From contig CAWAET010000008.1 of NCBI GenBank assembly GCA_963781065.1, forward strand, positions 186,001 through 250,000: a stretch of 64,000 nucleotides of DNA, written 5' to 3'. The notes below the pieces were generated by a model that saw only the letters and a program-made list of their open reading frames with translations, was not told where the DNA came from and made no database searches. This stretch comes from CALZJC01 sp963781065 (lineage in GTDB: Bacteria; Acidobacteriota; Thermoanaerobaculia; Multivoradales; JAHEKO01). Below, one piece after another: positions 49,913-57,885 of the stretch; the first letter of the stretch is position 1; each line of letters begins with the position of its first letter. A program made the translations under genes and the position numbers.

Positions 49913-50992
49913 CTACGCGGGGCCCTGGGGCGGCTCGCCGGGCTCGGGGCTGAGCAGCATCGAGCGGCGCTTGCTGATGTTGCCCAGCCAGATCGGCAGG
50001 AAGGCGGCGAGGTCCATCAGGACGTTGTGCACCTTGCGGGCATGGCCCAGCAGCTGGTGGCTGAAGGCGTCGTGGCAGGCGGTCAGCGCCTCCACCGCCT
50101 GCTCGCGCCCGGCCTGGTGGTCCGGCGTCGAGCGCTGGATGGCCGCCACCGCCTCCCGGGCTGCCCGGTTGAGCACCTCCAGGGCGCGGCAGTTGAGCGG
50201 CAGCTCCCGGGAGTGCTCGTGCAGGAGCTCGAGCTCCTCGAAGCGGATGCCGTGCAGGGCGAGCACGACGGCGAGCTTGGCGGCTACCGCCTCGGCCCGG
50301 CGCAGGCTGTCGGAGATCGCCTTCCAGCTCTGCGGGCCCGGCAGCCAGCGCTCGCTGCTCAGCCGTTCCACCATCGGCTCGAGCACGTTGGCGTTGTCGC
50401 GCGCCGCCGCCTGGACCAGGCGGTTGAGCTCGCCGACGCTCTGGAAGAGCCACTCGCCTTCCTCGACGTCGCGCCGGAACTGCTTCGACAGGAAGTAGTC
50501 GCGATCGCGCCGGCTGCGCGGATCGGCGCCCATCATGGCGCCGAAGCTGTCCTGGAGGAAGGCGTTGAGCCGGCCCATCAGCTGGCAGAGCAGCTTGCGG
50601 ATCTCGGGCACCAGGGAGTCGGGCAGGTCGGCCGGCCGGCGGGCGATCTCGTCCAGGGTGGACTCCTGCAGCAGCTTGAGCGACAGCGACACCGCCCGCC
50701 GCGCCTCGTCGATCTGCGGGATCGGCGAGGGCTGCCGCAGCAGCGGCGCCAGCTGGTCTTCGACGATGGCTGCCACGTCTCGCAGCTGCCCCCAGATCTC
50801 ACGCGCCCGCGCGGGCGAGCAGTGGAGGATGGCGACGTTGCTGTCGAGCACCCGCTCGAGCAGCCCGATGGCGCCGAGCAACGTGCGGATGCGGGCGTTC
50901 TGGTACTGGTTGCGCTCGAGCGCCCATTCGGCGGCCGTCACGCCGCGCGGCAGGAGCACAGGGCGGTCGCCCACGACGGTGAGGTGATCCAT
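49913..50992 (-). CDS. Large all-helical protein of unknown function
   Basis: The protein has 359 residues, predicted almost entirely alpha-helical and soluble: NQYQNARIRTLLGAIGLLER, AREIWGQLRDVAAIVEDQL, LIRPADLP-type loops, and DAFSHQLLGHARKVHNVLMD. No signal peptide or membrane helix is present, and I recognise no domain. The ATG at 50992 follows GGGACGAG. It stands alone: convergent with the DUF1501 operon 3 nt away and divergent from the Xre-controlled operon. Confidence 0.65.
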   Translation of the reverse strand: MDHLTVVGDRPVLLPRGVTAAEWALERNQYQNARIRTLLGAIGLLERVLDSNVAILHCSPARAREIWGQLRDVAAIVEDQLAPLLRQPSPIPQIDEARRAVSLSLKLLQESTLDEIARRPADLPDSLVPEIRKLLCQLMGRLNAFLQDSFGAMMGADPRSRRDRDYFLSKQFRRDVEEGEWLFQSVGELNRLVQAAARDNANVLEPMVERLSSERWLPGPQSWKAISDSLRRAEAVAAKLAVVLALHGIRFEELELLHEHSRELPLNCRALEVLNRAAREAVAAIQRSTPDHQAGREQAVEALTACHDAFSHQLLGHARKVHNVLMDLAAFLPIWLGNISKRRSMLLSPEPGEPPQGPA

Positions 50993-51064
50993 CTCGTCCC
51001 GATCCAGGAAGGCCTCGCTACCTGAGTCTAGCTTGAGACGGGTGCGGTTGCGGGAAAAATCTGA

Positions 51065-51143
51065 GTCAAGATAACTTGACCAAAAGTCATAGTCACTCTA
51101 TATTTAGTCAAGCGAACTTAGTTTCTGATCAAGGGTACTTGTC
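51065..51143 (+). promoter_or_regulatory. Sigma-70 promoter with three phased operator copies
   Basis: TTGACC (51076-51081) and TATATT (51099-51104) are separated by exactly 17 nt. Three 16-bp sites follow the pattern GTCAAG-N4-CTTGAC: 51065-51080 (perfect, overlapping the -35 box), 51107-51122 (GTCAAG-CGAA-CTTAGT, at the start of transcription) and 51128-51143 (ATCAAG-GGTA-CTTGTC, covering the ribosome site AAGGG). Their centres are 42 and 21 bp apart, about four and two helical turns, so all lie on one face. The region is AT-rich against a GC-rich genome. The small Xre protein encoded in the operon is the likely ligand. Confidence 0.75.
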
Positions 51144-51145
51144 AT

Positions 51146-51733
51146 ATGCGCCTGAGAACCTACTCTTCGAACGGGCTCGTGCGGGCCCGCGCCGAGCCCC
51201 GGCCGGGGTGGATGCTGCTGTGGGCTCCGGTGCTGCTGATCGCGCTCGACGCGTCGCCCGACCTGGGGGCGGCGATGGTACGGCTGGCGGCGGTCCTGCT
51301 GCTCGGCATGTTGGCGTGGGGGATGGGCCGCGGCCCGGCGGGGGCCCTGGCGGAGCGCGGCTTTGCCGCGCTGCTGCTGGTGGCGTGGTTCGCGGTCTGC
51401 GGCACCGCCTTCCGGCTGCACGGCGTGCCGGCGTCGGTAGCCGCCCGTCTGGCCGTCACCGCCGGGCTGCTGCTGGGGCCCGTTCTGCTGCTCTGGGCCT
51501 GGCGTCGGCGGGCGAGGATGGCGCCGGTGGTGGACGATGCCGGCCTCGTCGCAGAGCCCGGATCGGCCGCCGCGCTGGTGAGAGCCCTGGTCCTGGTTAC
51601 GGCGGCCCTTCTCGCCCTCGATTGGCTGCTTGGTCTGCAGCTCGCCGATCTGCTGGTCGTCGGCACCGGCCTGGTGCTCTATGCGACGTTTCGCGTCCAG
51701 GGGCGCCAGCGGAGCTTCGGCATCCTGGGCTGA
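51146..51733 (+). CDS. Membrane protein co-transcribed with an Xre regulator
   Basis: The protein has 195 residues and about five transmembrane helices (GWMLLWAPVLLIALDAS, LAAVLLLGMLAWGM, ALLLVAWFAVCGTAF, LAVTAGLLLGPVLLLWAW, LADLLVVGTGLVLYATFRV). The ATG at 51146 is preceded by AAGGG inside operator 3. Small membrane proteins beside short Xre repressors are common (DUF2178-like pairs), and their function is unknown. I cannot assign this one to a named family. Confidence 0.72.
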   Translation: MRLRTYSSNGLVRARAEPRPGWMLLWAPVLLIALDASPDLGAAMVRLAAVLLLGMLAWGMGRGPAGALAERGFAALLLVAWFAVCGTAFRLHGVPASVAARLAVTAGLLLGPVLLLWAWRRRARMAPVVDDAGLVAEPGSAAALVRALVLVTAALLALDWLLGLQLADLLVVGTGLVLYATFRVQGRQRSFGILG

Positions 51734-51748
51734 GGCGCCGCGCCGCGG

Positions 51749-51943
51749 ATGAAGAACCGGCTCAAAGTGCTGCGGGCTGAGCGAGACTGGACGCAGGCCG
51801 ACCTGGCGCGGCGTCTCCGGGTCTCGCGCCAGACCGTCAACGCCGTCGAGACCGGCAAGTACGACCCCAGTCTGCCTCTGGCCTTTCGCATCGCCGAGCT
51901 GTTCGGGCAGCGGATCGAGGATCTCTTCCTGCCCGGCGGCTGA
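51749..51943 (+). CDS. Small Xre-family repressor (YozG-like)
   Basis: The 64-residue protein is only a helix-turn-helix domain: LKVLRAERDWTQADLARRLR, VSRQTVNAVETGKYDPSLPL, AFRIAELFGQRIEDLFLPGG. The recognition helix is VSRQTVNAVETG. It probably dimerises and binds the GTCAAG-N4-CTTGAC sites upstream, repressing its own operon. It starts 15 nt after the membrane-protein stop codon. Confidence 0.92.
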   Translation: MKNRLKVLRAERDWTQADLARRLRVSRQTVNAVETGKYDPSLPLAFRIAELFGQRIEDLFLPGG

Positions 51944-52028
51944 TCGTCGCGCCGGCGACGGGGCTCTGTGACCGCTTGCATATCGGTGCGCCGGCGGCCG
52001 CGCTAGGCTGGCGCCGAATCGGGGTTGG

Positions 52029-54179
52029 ATGGTGGAGCATCGCGACGGCACTGCACCAGGCGCCAAGGGCGCGCCGGGCGGGTCCGAGCCCCGCCGGGGG
52101 CGGCTGGACGACTCCTACTACCACGAGTTGTTCGCCAACCTGTCCGACGCGGTCGTGCTGCTCAGCGCCGACGACCGGGTCCTCGAAGTCAACCGCGCTT
52201 TCCAGCGCATCTTCGGCTACGCCGACGACGAGGCCTGCGGCCGGTTCATCAACGATCTGATTGTCCCAGAGGGACGGGTGGGCGAGGCCACTGGCCTGTC
52301 GCAGAAGGTGCGCGACGGCGAGATGGTGGCGACCGAGACGGTGCGAATGCGCAAGGACGGCGCGCCGGTCGAGGTGCGGGTGCTCGGCTATCCCCTGTTC
52401 CGCGGCCCGCGGCAGATCGGCATCTTCGCCATCTACAGCGACATCACGATGCGGCGCCGGGTCGAGCGGACGCTGCGGCTGCAGGGCGTGGCGATGGACT
52501 CGGCGGCCAACGCCATCTTCATCACCGACCGCGACGGGCGGATTGAGTGGGTCAACCAGGCGTTCACCGACCTGACCGGCTACGACCCCGGATCGGCGCT
52601 GGGCGCCACGCCGGAGATCCTCGACTGCGGCGAGCCGGCCAGAGCGCTCAACCCTCGGGAGTGGCGGCGGCTCGGAGACGGCGAAGTCTGGCGGGGGCAG
52701 GTCGTGGCCCGCCACCGGAGCGGAAAGACGTTCACCGTCGAGCAGACCGTCAAGCCGCTGATGGACCCGCGCGCCGGCATCGACCACTTCGTCGTCATCC
52801 AGGAGGACATCTCGGACCGGCTCGAGGCCGAGCGCCGCATCCATCACATGGCACGGCACGACTTCCTCACCGATCTGCCCAACCGCTACGCCTTCGAGGA
52901 GCAGCTCGAGAGCGAGCTGGATCGCGTCGAGCGGGCGGGCGGGACGGTGGCGGCAATGATCGTCGACCTCGACCACTTCAAGGACATCAACGACAGCTAC
53001 GGTCATGCCGTCGGCGACGGCCTGCTGTTGGCGGTGGCCCGCCGCCTGCGCGGGCGGCTGCGCAAGAGCGTTGGCCTGGCCCGCTGCGGCGGCGACGAGT
53101 TCGGCATCGTCCCCACCGGCCTCGAGGGCTACGACACCGCCAGCGAGCTGGCGCAGGACCTGCTCGAGGCCTTCCGCGAGCCCTTTGCCCTGCGCGGGCA
53201 GGAGATCTTCGTCAGCGCCTCGATCGGCATCGCCATCTATCCGCCGGGGCCGACCGGCGCCCGCAGCCTGATCAAGCGCGCCGACATGGCGCTCTATCGC
53301 GCCAAGGCGGACGGCCGCGATTCGTTCCGCTTCTACGAACAGGAGATGGACCGCGAGGTGCGCCGCCGGATGTGGATGGGGCAGGAGCTGCGCGGCGCCC
53401 TCGAGCGCCGCGAGCTGTCTCTCGAGTATCAGCCGCAGCTGGCGATCGAGACCGGCGAGATCATCGGCGTCGAGGCCCTGGCCCGCTGGCGGCATTCGGC
53501 GCGCGGCCTGATCCCCACCATCAGCTTCATCGCCGCCGCCGAGGTCACCGGGTTGATCGTGCCGATCGGCGAGTGGGTGCTGCGCACCGCCTGCGCCCAG
53601 GCGCGGCGCTGGCACGAGCGCCACGGCCTGCCGATGCGGGTGGCGGTCAACCTCTCGCCGGTCCAGTTTCGCGACTCGCGGCTGGTCGACACGGTCGAGG
53701 AGGCGCTCGCCGCCGCCGGCCTGGCGCCCGAGCTGCTCGAGCTGGAGCTGACCGAGAGCATCCTGATGGAGGCCGGGCAGCCGGTCGAGAACGCCCTGGC
53801 CAGCCTCCGCCAGCTGGGCGTCAGGTTCGCCCTCGACGACTTCGGCACCGGCTACTCATCGCTCGAGTACGTGCGCCGGTTCCACCTCGACCGGCTGAAG
53901 ATCGACCGCTCGTTCATCCAGGGGATCGGCGACGGCACTCCCGACCCGGTGATCGTCAGCCTGATCACCGTGCTGGGCGAGAAGCTGGGCCTCGAGGTGA
54001 TCGCCGAGGGCGTCGAGCGGCGCGCCCAGCTGGACTTCCTGGCCGCCGAGGGCTGCCGCCAGGTGCAGGGGTTCTACTTCAGCCGGCCGCTGCCCGCCGA
54101 CCGGATCGACCACCTGCTGCGCAAGGGCAACGAGCGCATCGCCCCCCAGGTCGGGCCGCGGCGGCTGCGCTCGGCCTAG
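52029..54179 (+). CDS. PAS-PAS-GGDEF-EAL cyclic-di-GMP protein
   Basis: The protein has 716 residues and is soluble. PAS 1 (about 28-140; FANLSDAVVLLSADDRVLEV) and PAS 2 (about 150-265; ANAIFITDRDGRIEWVNQAF) are sensors. The GGDEF domain (about 270-440) has the intact signature RCGGDEFGIV and no RxxD inhibitory site. The EAL domain (about 450-700) keeps VEALARW, VAVNLSPVQF, LELELTESILM, ALDDFGTGYSS, LKIDRSFI and IAEGVE. Both making and breaking of cyclic-di-GMP are possible, and the direction is probably set by PAS signals. It is transcribed alone, convergent with the HNH gene. Confidence 0.94.
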   Translation: MVEHRDGTAPGAKGAPGGSEPRRGRLDDSYYHELFANLSDAVVLLSADDRVLEVNRAFQRIFGYADDEACGRFINDLIVPEGRVGEATGLSQKVRDGEMVATETVRMRKDGAPVEVRVLGYPLFRGPRQIGIFAIYSDITMRRRVERTLRLQGVAMDSAANAIFITDRDGRIEWVNQAFTDLTGYDPGSALGATPEILDCGEPARALNPREWRRLGDGEVWRGQVVARHRSGKTFTVEQTVKPLMDPRAGIDHFVVIQEDISDRLEAERRIHHMARHDFLTDLPNRYAFEEQLESELDRVERAGGTVAAMIVDLDHFKDINDSYGHAVGDGLLLAVARRLRGRLRKSVGLARCGGDEFGIVPTGLEGYDTASELAQDLLEAFREPFALRGQEIFVSASIGIAIYPPGPTGARSLIKRADMALYRAKADGRDSFRFYEQEMDREVRRRMWMGQELRGALERRELSLEYQPQLAIETGEIIGVEALARWRHSARGLIPTISFIAAAEVTGLIVPIGEWVLRTACAQARRWHERHGLPMRVAVNLSPVQFRDSRLVDTVEEALAAAGLAPELLELELTESILMEAGQPVENALASLRQLGVRFALDDFGTGYSSLEYVRRFHLDRLKIDRSFIQGIGDGTPDPVIVSLITVLGEKLGLEVIAEGVERRAQLDFLAAEGCRQVQGFYFSRPLPADRIDHLLRKGNERIAPQVGPRRLRSA

Positions 54180-54199
54180 CGCGGCCGGGCCGGCAGCGG

Positions 54200-55117
54200 C
54201 TAGCCGCGGAACACGTTGCGCCGGTGCCAGGCAAGGAACTCGGCCCGCGGCCGGTCCTCGGCGGCCTCGGGCAGGGCGAGCTCGCGGTCGTCGAGCCCGG
54301 CGTAGCCGCCGGCGTCGGCGTAGTCGCCGGCCAGGGTGGCGCTCACGCGGACGCGGTGCTCGCGGGTCACGGTCAGATAGCCGGCGTCGAACAGCCGCTT
54401 GAGATCGGCGCGCATCAGCAGGCCGTTGTCGACCCGCAGCAGACCGCCCTCGGCCTGCGGCCGGATGAAGGTCGGCTCGAGGGCCGGCAGCGCCCCTTCG
54501 CCGCTCAGCGCGCAACGGCGCCGGTAGGCCTCGATCACCAGCACCCGCCACGCCCCCGGGCCCATCCGCGGGTGGATCAGCACCGGTTCACCGAACATCG
54601 CTGCCTGGCCGTCCGCCCCCTCCCCCGGGGTCACCGCCTGCAGCCGCACCCGCACCGCCTCCCACAGGCCGCGGCCGGTGGGGGTCGAGCTGTCGTAGCT
54701 CTTGCCCTGGACGATGCTCTTCTTGAAGTCCCGGGGCACCGGGATCCAGTCCGCCTCGTCGAAGAAGAACGGCCGCTGCAGCACGATGCAGCCGATCGGC
54801 GGGTCGTGGCTGGAGTCGCGGTCGCGCCGGTAGCGGCCGATCTGCCGGCGCATCTCGGCGAGCGACAGCGAGCCGTTGCGCTCGTCGAAGATCTGCCAGG
54901 CCAGGCCCACCGGCAGGGTTGCCGAGGCGGCAAAGAAGCCGCCGCCGACGATGAAGTCGTCCGGGCTGTGCAGCTTGAACAGGAAGGGCTCGCCGGGCTC
55001 GAGGGCGCGGAAACCGCGGCTGCCGCTGGGGCGCCAGAAGTTGACCTCCTCGAAGTGCGGCCGCGCCCGCAGGAAGCGGTAGAGGCGCGGGTCGGTCACC
55101 GCCACGTAGGCTCTCAT
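54200..55117 (-). CDS. HNH-fold endonuclease-like protein lacking both catalytic His
   Basis: The protein has 305 residues. The C-terminal part aligns with the COG3440-type HNH restriction-like nucleases: WRVLVIEAYRRRCALSGEG, then LPALEPTFIRPQAEGG, VDNGLLMRADLKRLFDAGYL. In active members these read AAHIRPY and DLHRLFD. Here the first His is replaced (PTFIRP) and the second is Lys, while the Asn of NGL is kept. Cleavage is therefore doubtful. The N-terminal domain (FLRARPHFEEVNFWRPSGSR, PFLFKLHSPDDFIVGGGFF) is the usual partner domain, like EVE/PUA folds that read modified bases. The ATG overlaps the dehalogenase stop codon (ATGA). Confidence 0.78.
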   Translation of the reverse strand: MRAYVAVTDPRLYRFLRARPHFEEVNFWRPSGSRGFRALEPGEPFLFKLHSPDDFIVGGGFFAASATLPVGLAWQIFDERNGSLSLAEMRRQIGRYRRDRDSSHDPPIGCIVLQRPFFFDEADWIPVPRDFKKSIVQGKSYDSSTPTGRGLWEAVRVRLQAVTPGEGADGQAAMFGEPVLIHPRMGPGAWRVLVIEAYRRRCALSGEGALPALEPTFIRPQAEGGLLRVDNGLLMRADLKRLFDAGYLTVTREHRVRVSATLAGDYADAGGYAGLDDRELALPEAAEDRPRAEFLAWHRRNVFRG

Positions 55118-56022
55118 CGGCCGTCTCCGGCGAAGGCGGCGAGCGCCGCTGCCGCTACCTCGTCGCCCCACTCCTGGACGAAGTGGCCGGCCTCGGTGAG
55201 CACCAGCGGCTCGGGGCTGTTGCGGACGAACCGCCGCAAGTACAGCATCGCCGGCGGCCCCAGCACCGGATCCCGGGCGCCGACGGCGAAGAACGACTCG
55301 CCGGCCCACTCCCGGGCCAGCCACAGCCGGGCCTCGCGCGACAGCTCGGCGCCGGGGGCGTCGGGCGTCTCGGGCACCATCTCGGGGAAGCGGCGCACCC
55401 CGGCCTTGTGGCGGGCGTTGGGGAAGGGCGCCGCGTAGGCCTCACGCTCGGCCGCCGTCAACCGGGGGCAGGCGCGGCCCATCAGCGCGGCGACGTCCAT
55501 GTCCGGGTGGCGCCGGCACCAGGCGCGCCACTCGAGAAAGCCCGGCGACAGCGGCAGGTCGCCGGTGCCCAGGATGGTGTTCATCAGCAGCAGGCGGTCG
55601 AAGCGGTCAGGCATCGCCATCGGCACGGTCAGGCCGATCAGGCCGCCCCAGTCCTGGGCCACCAGGGTGAGGTGGCCGAGGTCGAGCCGCTCGATCAGGG
55701 CGAGAAGCGCGCGGCGATGGAAGTCGAAGCTGTAGACCGCCTCGTCCACCGGCTTGTCCGAGCGGCCGAAGCCGTAGAAGTCGGGCGCCAGCGCGCGGTG
55801 CCCGGCGGCGGTGAAGACCGGGATCATCTTGCGATAGAGATAGCTCCAGGTGGGCTGGCCGTGGAGGCAGAGAAAGGTCTCACCGGCGTCGGCCGGGCCC
55901 TCGTCCAGGTAGTGCAGCCGCAGCCCCTCGAAGCCGTCGAGGTCGTCGAGATAGCGGGGCTCGAAGTCGTAGCCCGGCAGGCCGGTGAACCGCTCGTCCG
56001 GGGTGCGCAGCGCTTCGATCAT
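55114..56022 (-). CDS. Haloalkane dehalogenase (alpha/beta hydrolase)
   Basis: This 302-residue enzyme hydrolyses carbon-halogen bonds. The nucleophile and halide-binding Trp lie in VAQDWGGLIG (D124, W125), the same positions as in the classical DhlA. Other landmarks are HGQPTWSYLYR (oxyanion region, residues 54-64), DFYGFGRSDKP, FRDP-like acid D251 (VGARDPVLG) and base H280 (EAGHFVQEWGDE). The cap region has FLEWRAWCRRHPDMD. All elements of subfamily I are present, so it should be active, but family members may also serve as general hydrolases. It is first of a two-gene operon with the HNH protein. Confidence 0.9.
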   Translation of the reverse strand: MIEALRTPDERFTGLPGYDFEPRYLDDLDGFEGLRLHYLDEGPADAGETFLCLHGQPTWSYLYRKMIPVFTAAGHRALAPDFYGFGRSDKPVDEAVYSFDFHRRALLALIERLDLGHLTLVAQDWGGLIGLTVPMAMPDRFDRLLLMNTILGTGDLPLSPGFLEWRAWCRRHPDMDVAALMGRACPRLTAAEREAYAAPFPNARHKAGVRRFPEMVPETPDAPGAELSREARLWLAREWAGESFFAVGARDPVLGPPAMLYLRRFVRNSPEPLVLTEAGHFVQEWGDEVAAAALAAFAGDGR

Positions 56023-56102
56023 CGTCGGGGCCTCGCTCCGGCGGTGGCGCCGCCCGGCCTCGCGGGCCAGCGCTCGATGGGGGTCGTCGGTGGGCCGCTC
56101 CG

Positions 56103-56108
56103 ATTATA
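56103..56108 (-). promoter_or_regulatory. Candidate -10 box (TATAAT) of the dehalogenase operon
   Basis: A perfect TATAAT on the minus strand stands 80 nt before the ATG at 56022, in an otherwise GC-rich gap. No -35 match is clear. Confidence 0.45.
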
Positions 56109-56132
56109 GGCCCGCGAGGGCTTTGCGGCGGG

Positions 56133-56138
56133 TACTCT
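56133..56138 (+). promoter_or_regulatory. Candidate -10 box (TACTCT) for a leaderless transcript
   Basis: TACTCT ends 6 nt before the ATG of the MBL gene. No ribosome site or -35 box is visible. Confidence 0.4.
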
Positions 56139-56144
56139 AGACCC

Positions 56145-56960
56145 ATGGCCGAGCACGAGCGCCTGCGTCACGGCGACATCGAGGGCGTGCGGGTCGGCCG
56201 GTTCGGCGGCAGGATCAACACCACCTGCATCCTCTGGCGGATCGGCGACGCTCTGGTCGACACCGGGCCGCCGAGCGAGTGGCGGGCGGTGCGGCGGTTC
56301 GTGGCCGAGCGGCCGCCGCGGCGGATCGTGGTCACCCACCACCACGAGGACCACGCCGGTAACCTGGCGCGGCTGGCGGCGGCTGGCGGGGCCGAGATCC
56401 TGGCGCCGGCCGCGTCGCTGGCGCCGCTGGCCGAGGGCTTTCCGCTGCAGCTGTACCGGCGGCTGGTCTGGGGCCGGCCGCGGCGGGTGCGGGCGGCGCC
56501 GCTGCCGGCGGCGGTCGAGCTGGCCGGCGGCGGCGCCCTCGAGCCGGTGCTGTTGCCCGGACACTCGCCCGACATGACCTGCTTGCTCGAGCGCCGCCGC
56601 CGCGTCCTGTTCGGCGCCGACCTCTACGTCGCCCGCCGGCAGCGCTATCTGCGGGCCGACGAGAGCCTGCCCGGCATCCTCGAAAGCCTGCGCCGGGCGC
56701 TCGATCTCGACTTCGACACCCTCCTCTGCGCCCACAGCGGGGTGGTCGAGGACGGCAGGGTCCGTCTGCGGCAGAAGCTGGAGTACTTCGAGCGGCTGTG
56801 CCGCGGCGCGGCAAAGCTGGCGGAGGAGGGTCTGGCGATCGCGGAGATCGCCAACCGCCTGCTCGGGCCCGAGGACCGGGTCAGCCGGCTGAGCCGGCTG
56901 CACTACTCGAAGCGCAACCTGATCCGCGGCTGTCTGGACGTAGTACCGGCGGTTTCCTAG
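56145..56960 (+). CDS. Metallo-beta-lactamase fold hydrolase
   Basis: The protein has 271 residues. The metal site is complete: THHHEDHAGN (residues 64-73), GHSPD (second His, near 146), FGADLYV (bridging Asp) and LCAHSGVV (third His). A helical C-terminal region (LEYFERLCRGAAKLAEEGLA, LGPEDRVSRLSRLHYSKRNL) resembles the winged-helix tail of LACTB2-like hydrolases, which cleave thioesters or RNA. The substrate is unknown. Its TAG stop codon lies at the very edge of palindromic element A. Confidence 0.88.
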   Translation: MAEHERLRHGDIEGVRVGRFGGRINTTCILWRIGDALVDTGPPSEWRAVRRFVAERPPRRIVVTHHHEDHAGNLARLAAAGGAEILAPAASLAPLAEGFPLQLYRRLVWGRPRRVRAAPLPAAVELAGGGALEPVLLPGHSPDMTCLLERRRRVLFGADLYVARRQRYLRADESLPGILESLRRALDLDFDTLLCAHSGVVEDGRVRLRQKLEYFERLCRGAAKLAEEGLAIAEIANRLLGPEDRVSRLSRLHYSKRNLIRGCLDVVPAVS

Positions 56961-57140
56961 CCCGCCCTTCTCACCGGCTCTCGCAGCGAGCCGGCGTAGG
57001 TGCCTGAAGATGTGGGACTTGCCGACCGAGGGCACCGCAGGCGTACTTGAAGTACGTCGAGGATGACCGACCGAGGGAAGTCTCGCAGATTCAGGTACCT
57101 ACGTCGGCGTAGTCGTGAGCTGGTGAGAAGGTCGGGCTAG
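56957..57140. repeat. Palindromic intergenic element A
   Basis: The 184-nt sequence is one large imperfect inverted repeat. The left end CTAGCCCGCCCTTCTCACC matches the complement of the right end (CTAGCCCGACCTTCTCACC). The symmetry continues through the arms to a central GTACTTGAAGTAC at 57043-57055. Spacing from the centre to both ends is equal. Element B (58534-58692) has the same design. It probably folds in RNA and may act as a terminator, REP-like element or mobile cassette. The rest of the gap up to 57297 is GC-rich and holds the next promoter; I see nothing else there. Confidence 0.8.
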
Positions 57141-57297
57141 GCTTCGCGTAACCTCGCCGGCGCGGCCGCGCGGGGTCGGACGGACAGAGCCGCCACCGGT
57201 GCGTCGGGCCTCGGGCCGCTCTGCTAGCCTAGCGGCTCGGCGATCGGGGCTGGTCGGCTGCCGCCCAACCACCGACAAACCCGAGGAGCTTCGTTCG

Positions 57298-57858
57298 ATG
57301 AACCGTCAGGCCTTCGCTCTCATCGCGCTCGCGGCGCTGGCGTTTGCCGGCTGCCGGGGTGAGCCGGCCGCGGCGCCCGCCGCGCCCGCCGCGGACGCCG
57401 CCGCTGCCGCTGCGGTCGATCCGGCGGCCCTGGTGCGCGACGGCAGGATGCCCATGGAGGGTGTCCTGACCGGCGGGCAGCCCACCGACGAGCAGCTTGC
57501 GGCCCTGCGCGACGCTGGCTACAAGACCGTCATCAACCTGCGCGAGCCCAACGAGAGAGGCACCCGGGGCGAGGCCGAGACGGTGGCTGAGCTGGGCATG
57601 ACCTATGTCTCGCTGCCGGTTTCGGGCGCCGCCGGGCTGACCGAGGAGAACGCCGCCGCCCTGGCGGCGGCGCTCGAAGAGGCGGAGCGCCCGCTGCTGT
57701 TGCACTGTGGCAGCAGCAACCGGGTCGGGGCGTTGCTGGCACTGAAGGCGTTCTGGCTCGACAACGCCAGTGCCGAGGAGGCGCTGGAGATCGGCCGCGA
57801 GGGCGGCATGACGCGGCTGGAGAATGCGGTCCGCGGTCTGGTCGAGTTGGCGCCGTAG
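57298..57858 (+). CDS. Lipoprotein with dual-specificity-type phosphatase domain (DUF442-like)
   Basis: The protein has 186 residues. The ATG at 57298 follows GAGGAG and begins a lipoprotein signal with lipobox FAGC (Cys19), then an Ala/Pro linker. The domain (about 55-180) is the BLH/DUF442 phosphatase type: LTGGQPTDEQLAALRDAGYK, TVINLREPNERG, GMTYVSLPVSGAAGLTEEN, and the active-site loop LLHCGSSNRVGALLALK (Cys nucleophile, Arg). Residues for phosphate-ester hydrolysis are present. It would sit on the periplasmic side of a membrane. It is followed 27 nt later by the nucleotidase gene. Confidence 0.85.
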   Translation: MNRQAFALIALAALAFAGCRGEPAAAPAAPAADAAAAAAVDPAALVRDGRMPMEGVLTGGQPTDEQLAALRDAGYKTVINLREPNERGTRGEAETVAELGMTYVSLPVSGAAGLTEENAAALAAALEEAERPLLLHCGSSNRVGALLALKAFWLDNASAEEALEIGREGGMTRLENAVRGLVELAP

Positions 57859-57885
57859 CCGCGGGCGGGGAAGGGCAGGCGCAGG

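Noticed and set aside
51065..51143. Iterons of a replication origin
   Set aside because: There are only three short sites, placed over a promoter of an operon that encodes a repressor, with no dnaA, parAB or rep gene nearby.
57199..57297. An upstream extension of the phosphatase lipoprotein
   Set aside because: The ATG at 57298 has a ribosome site and begins a perfect lipoprotein signal; the upstream codons are Arg/Ser-rich and not protein-like.
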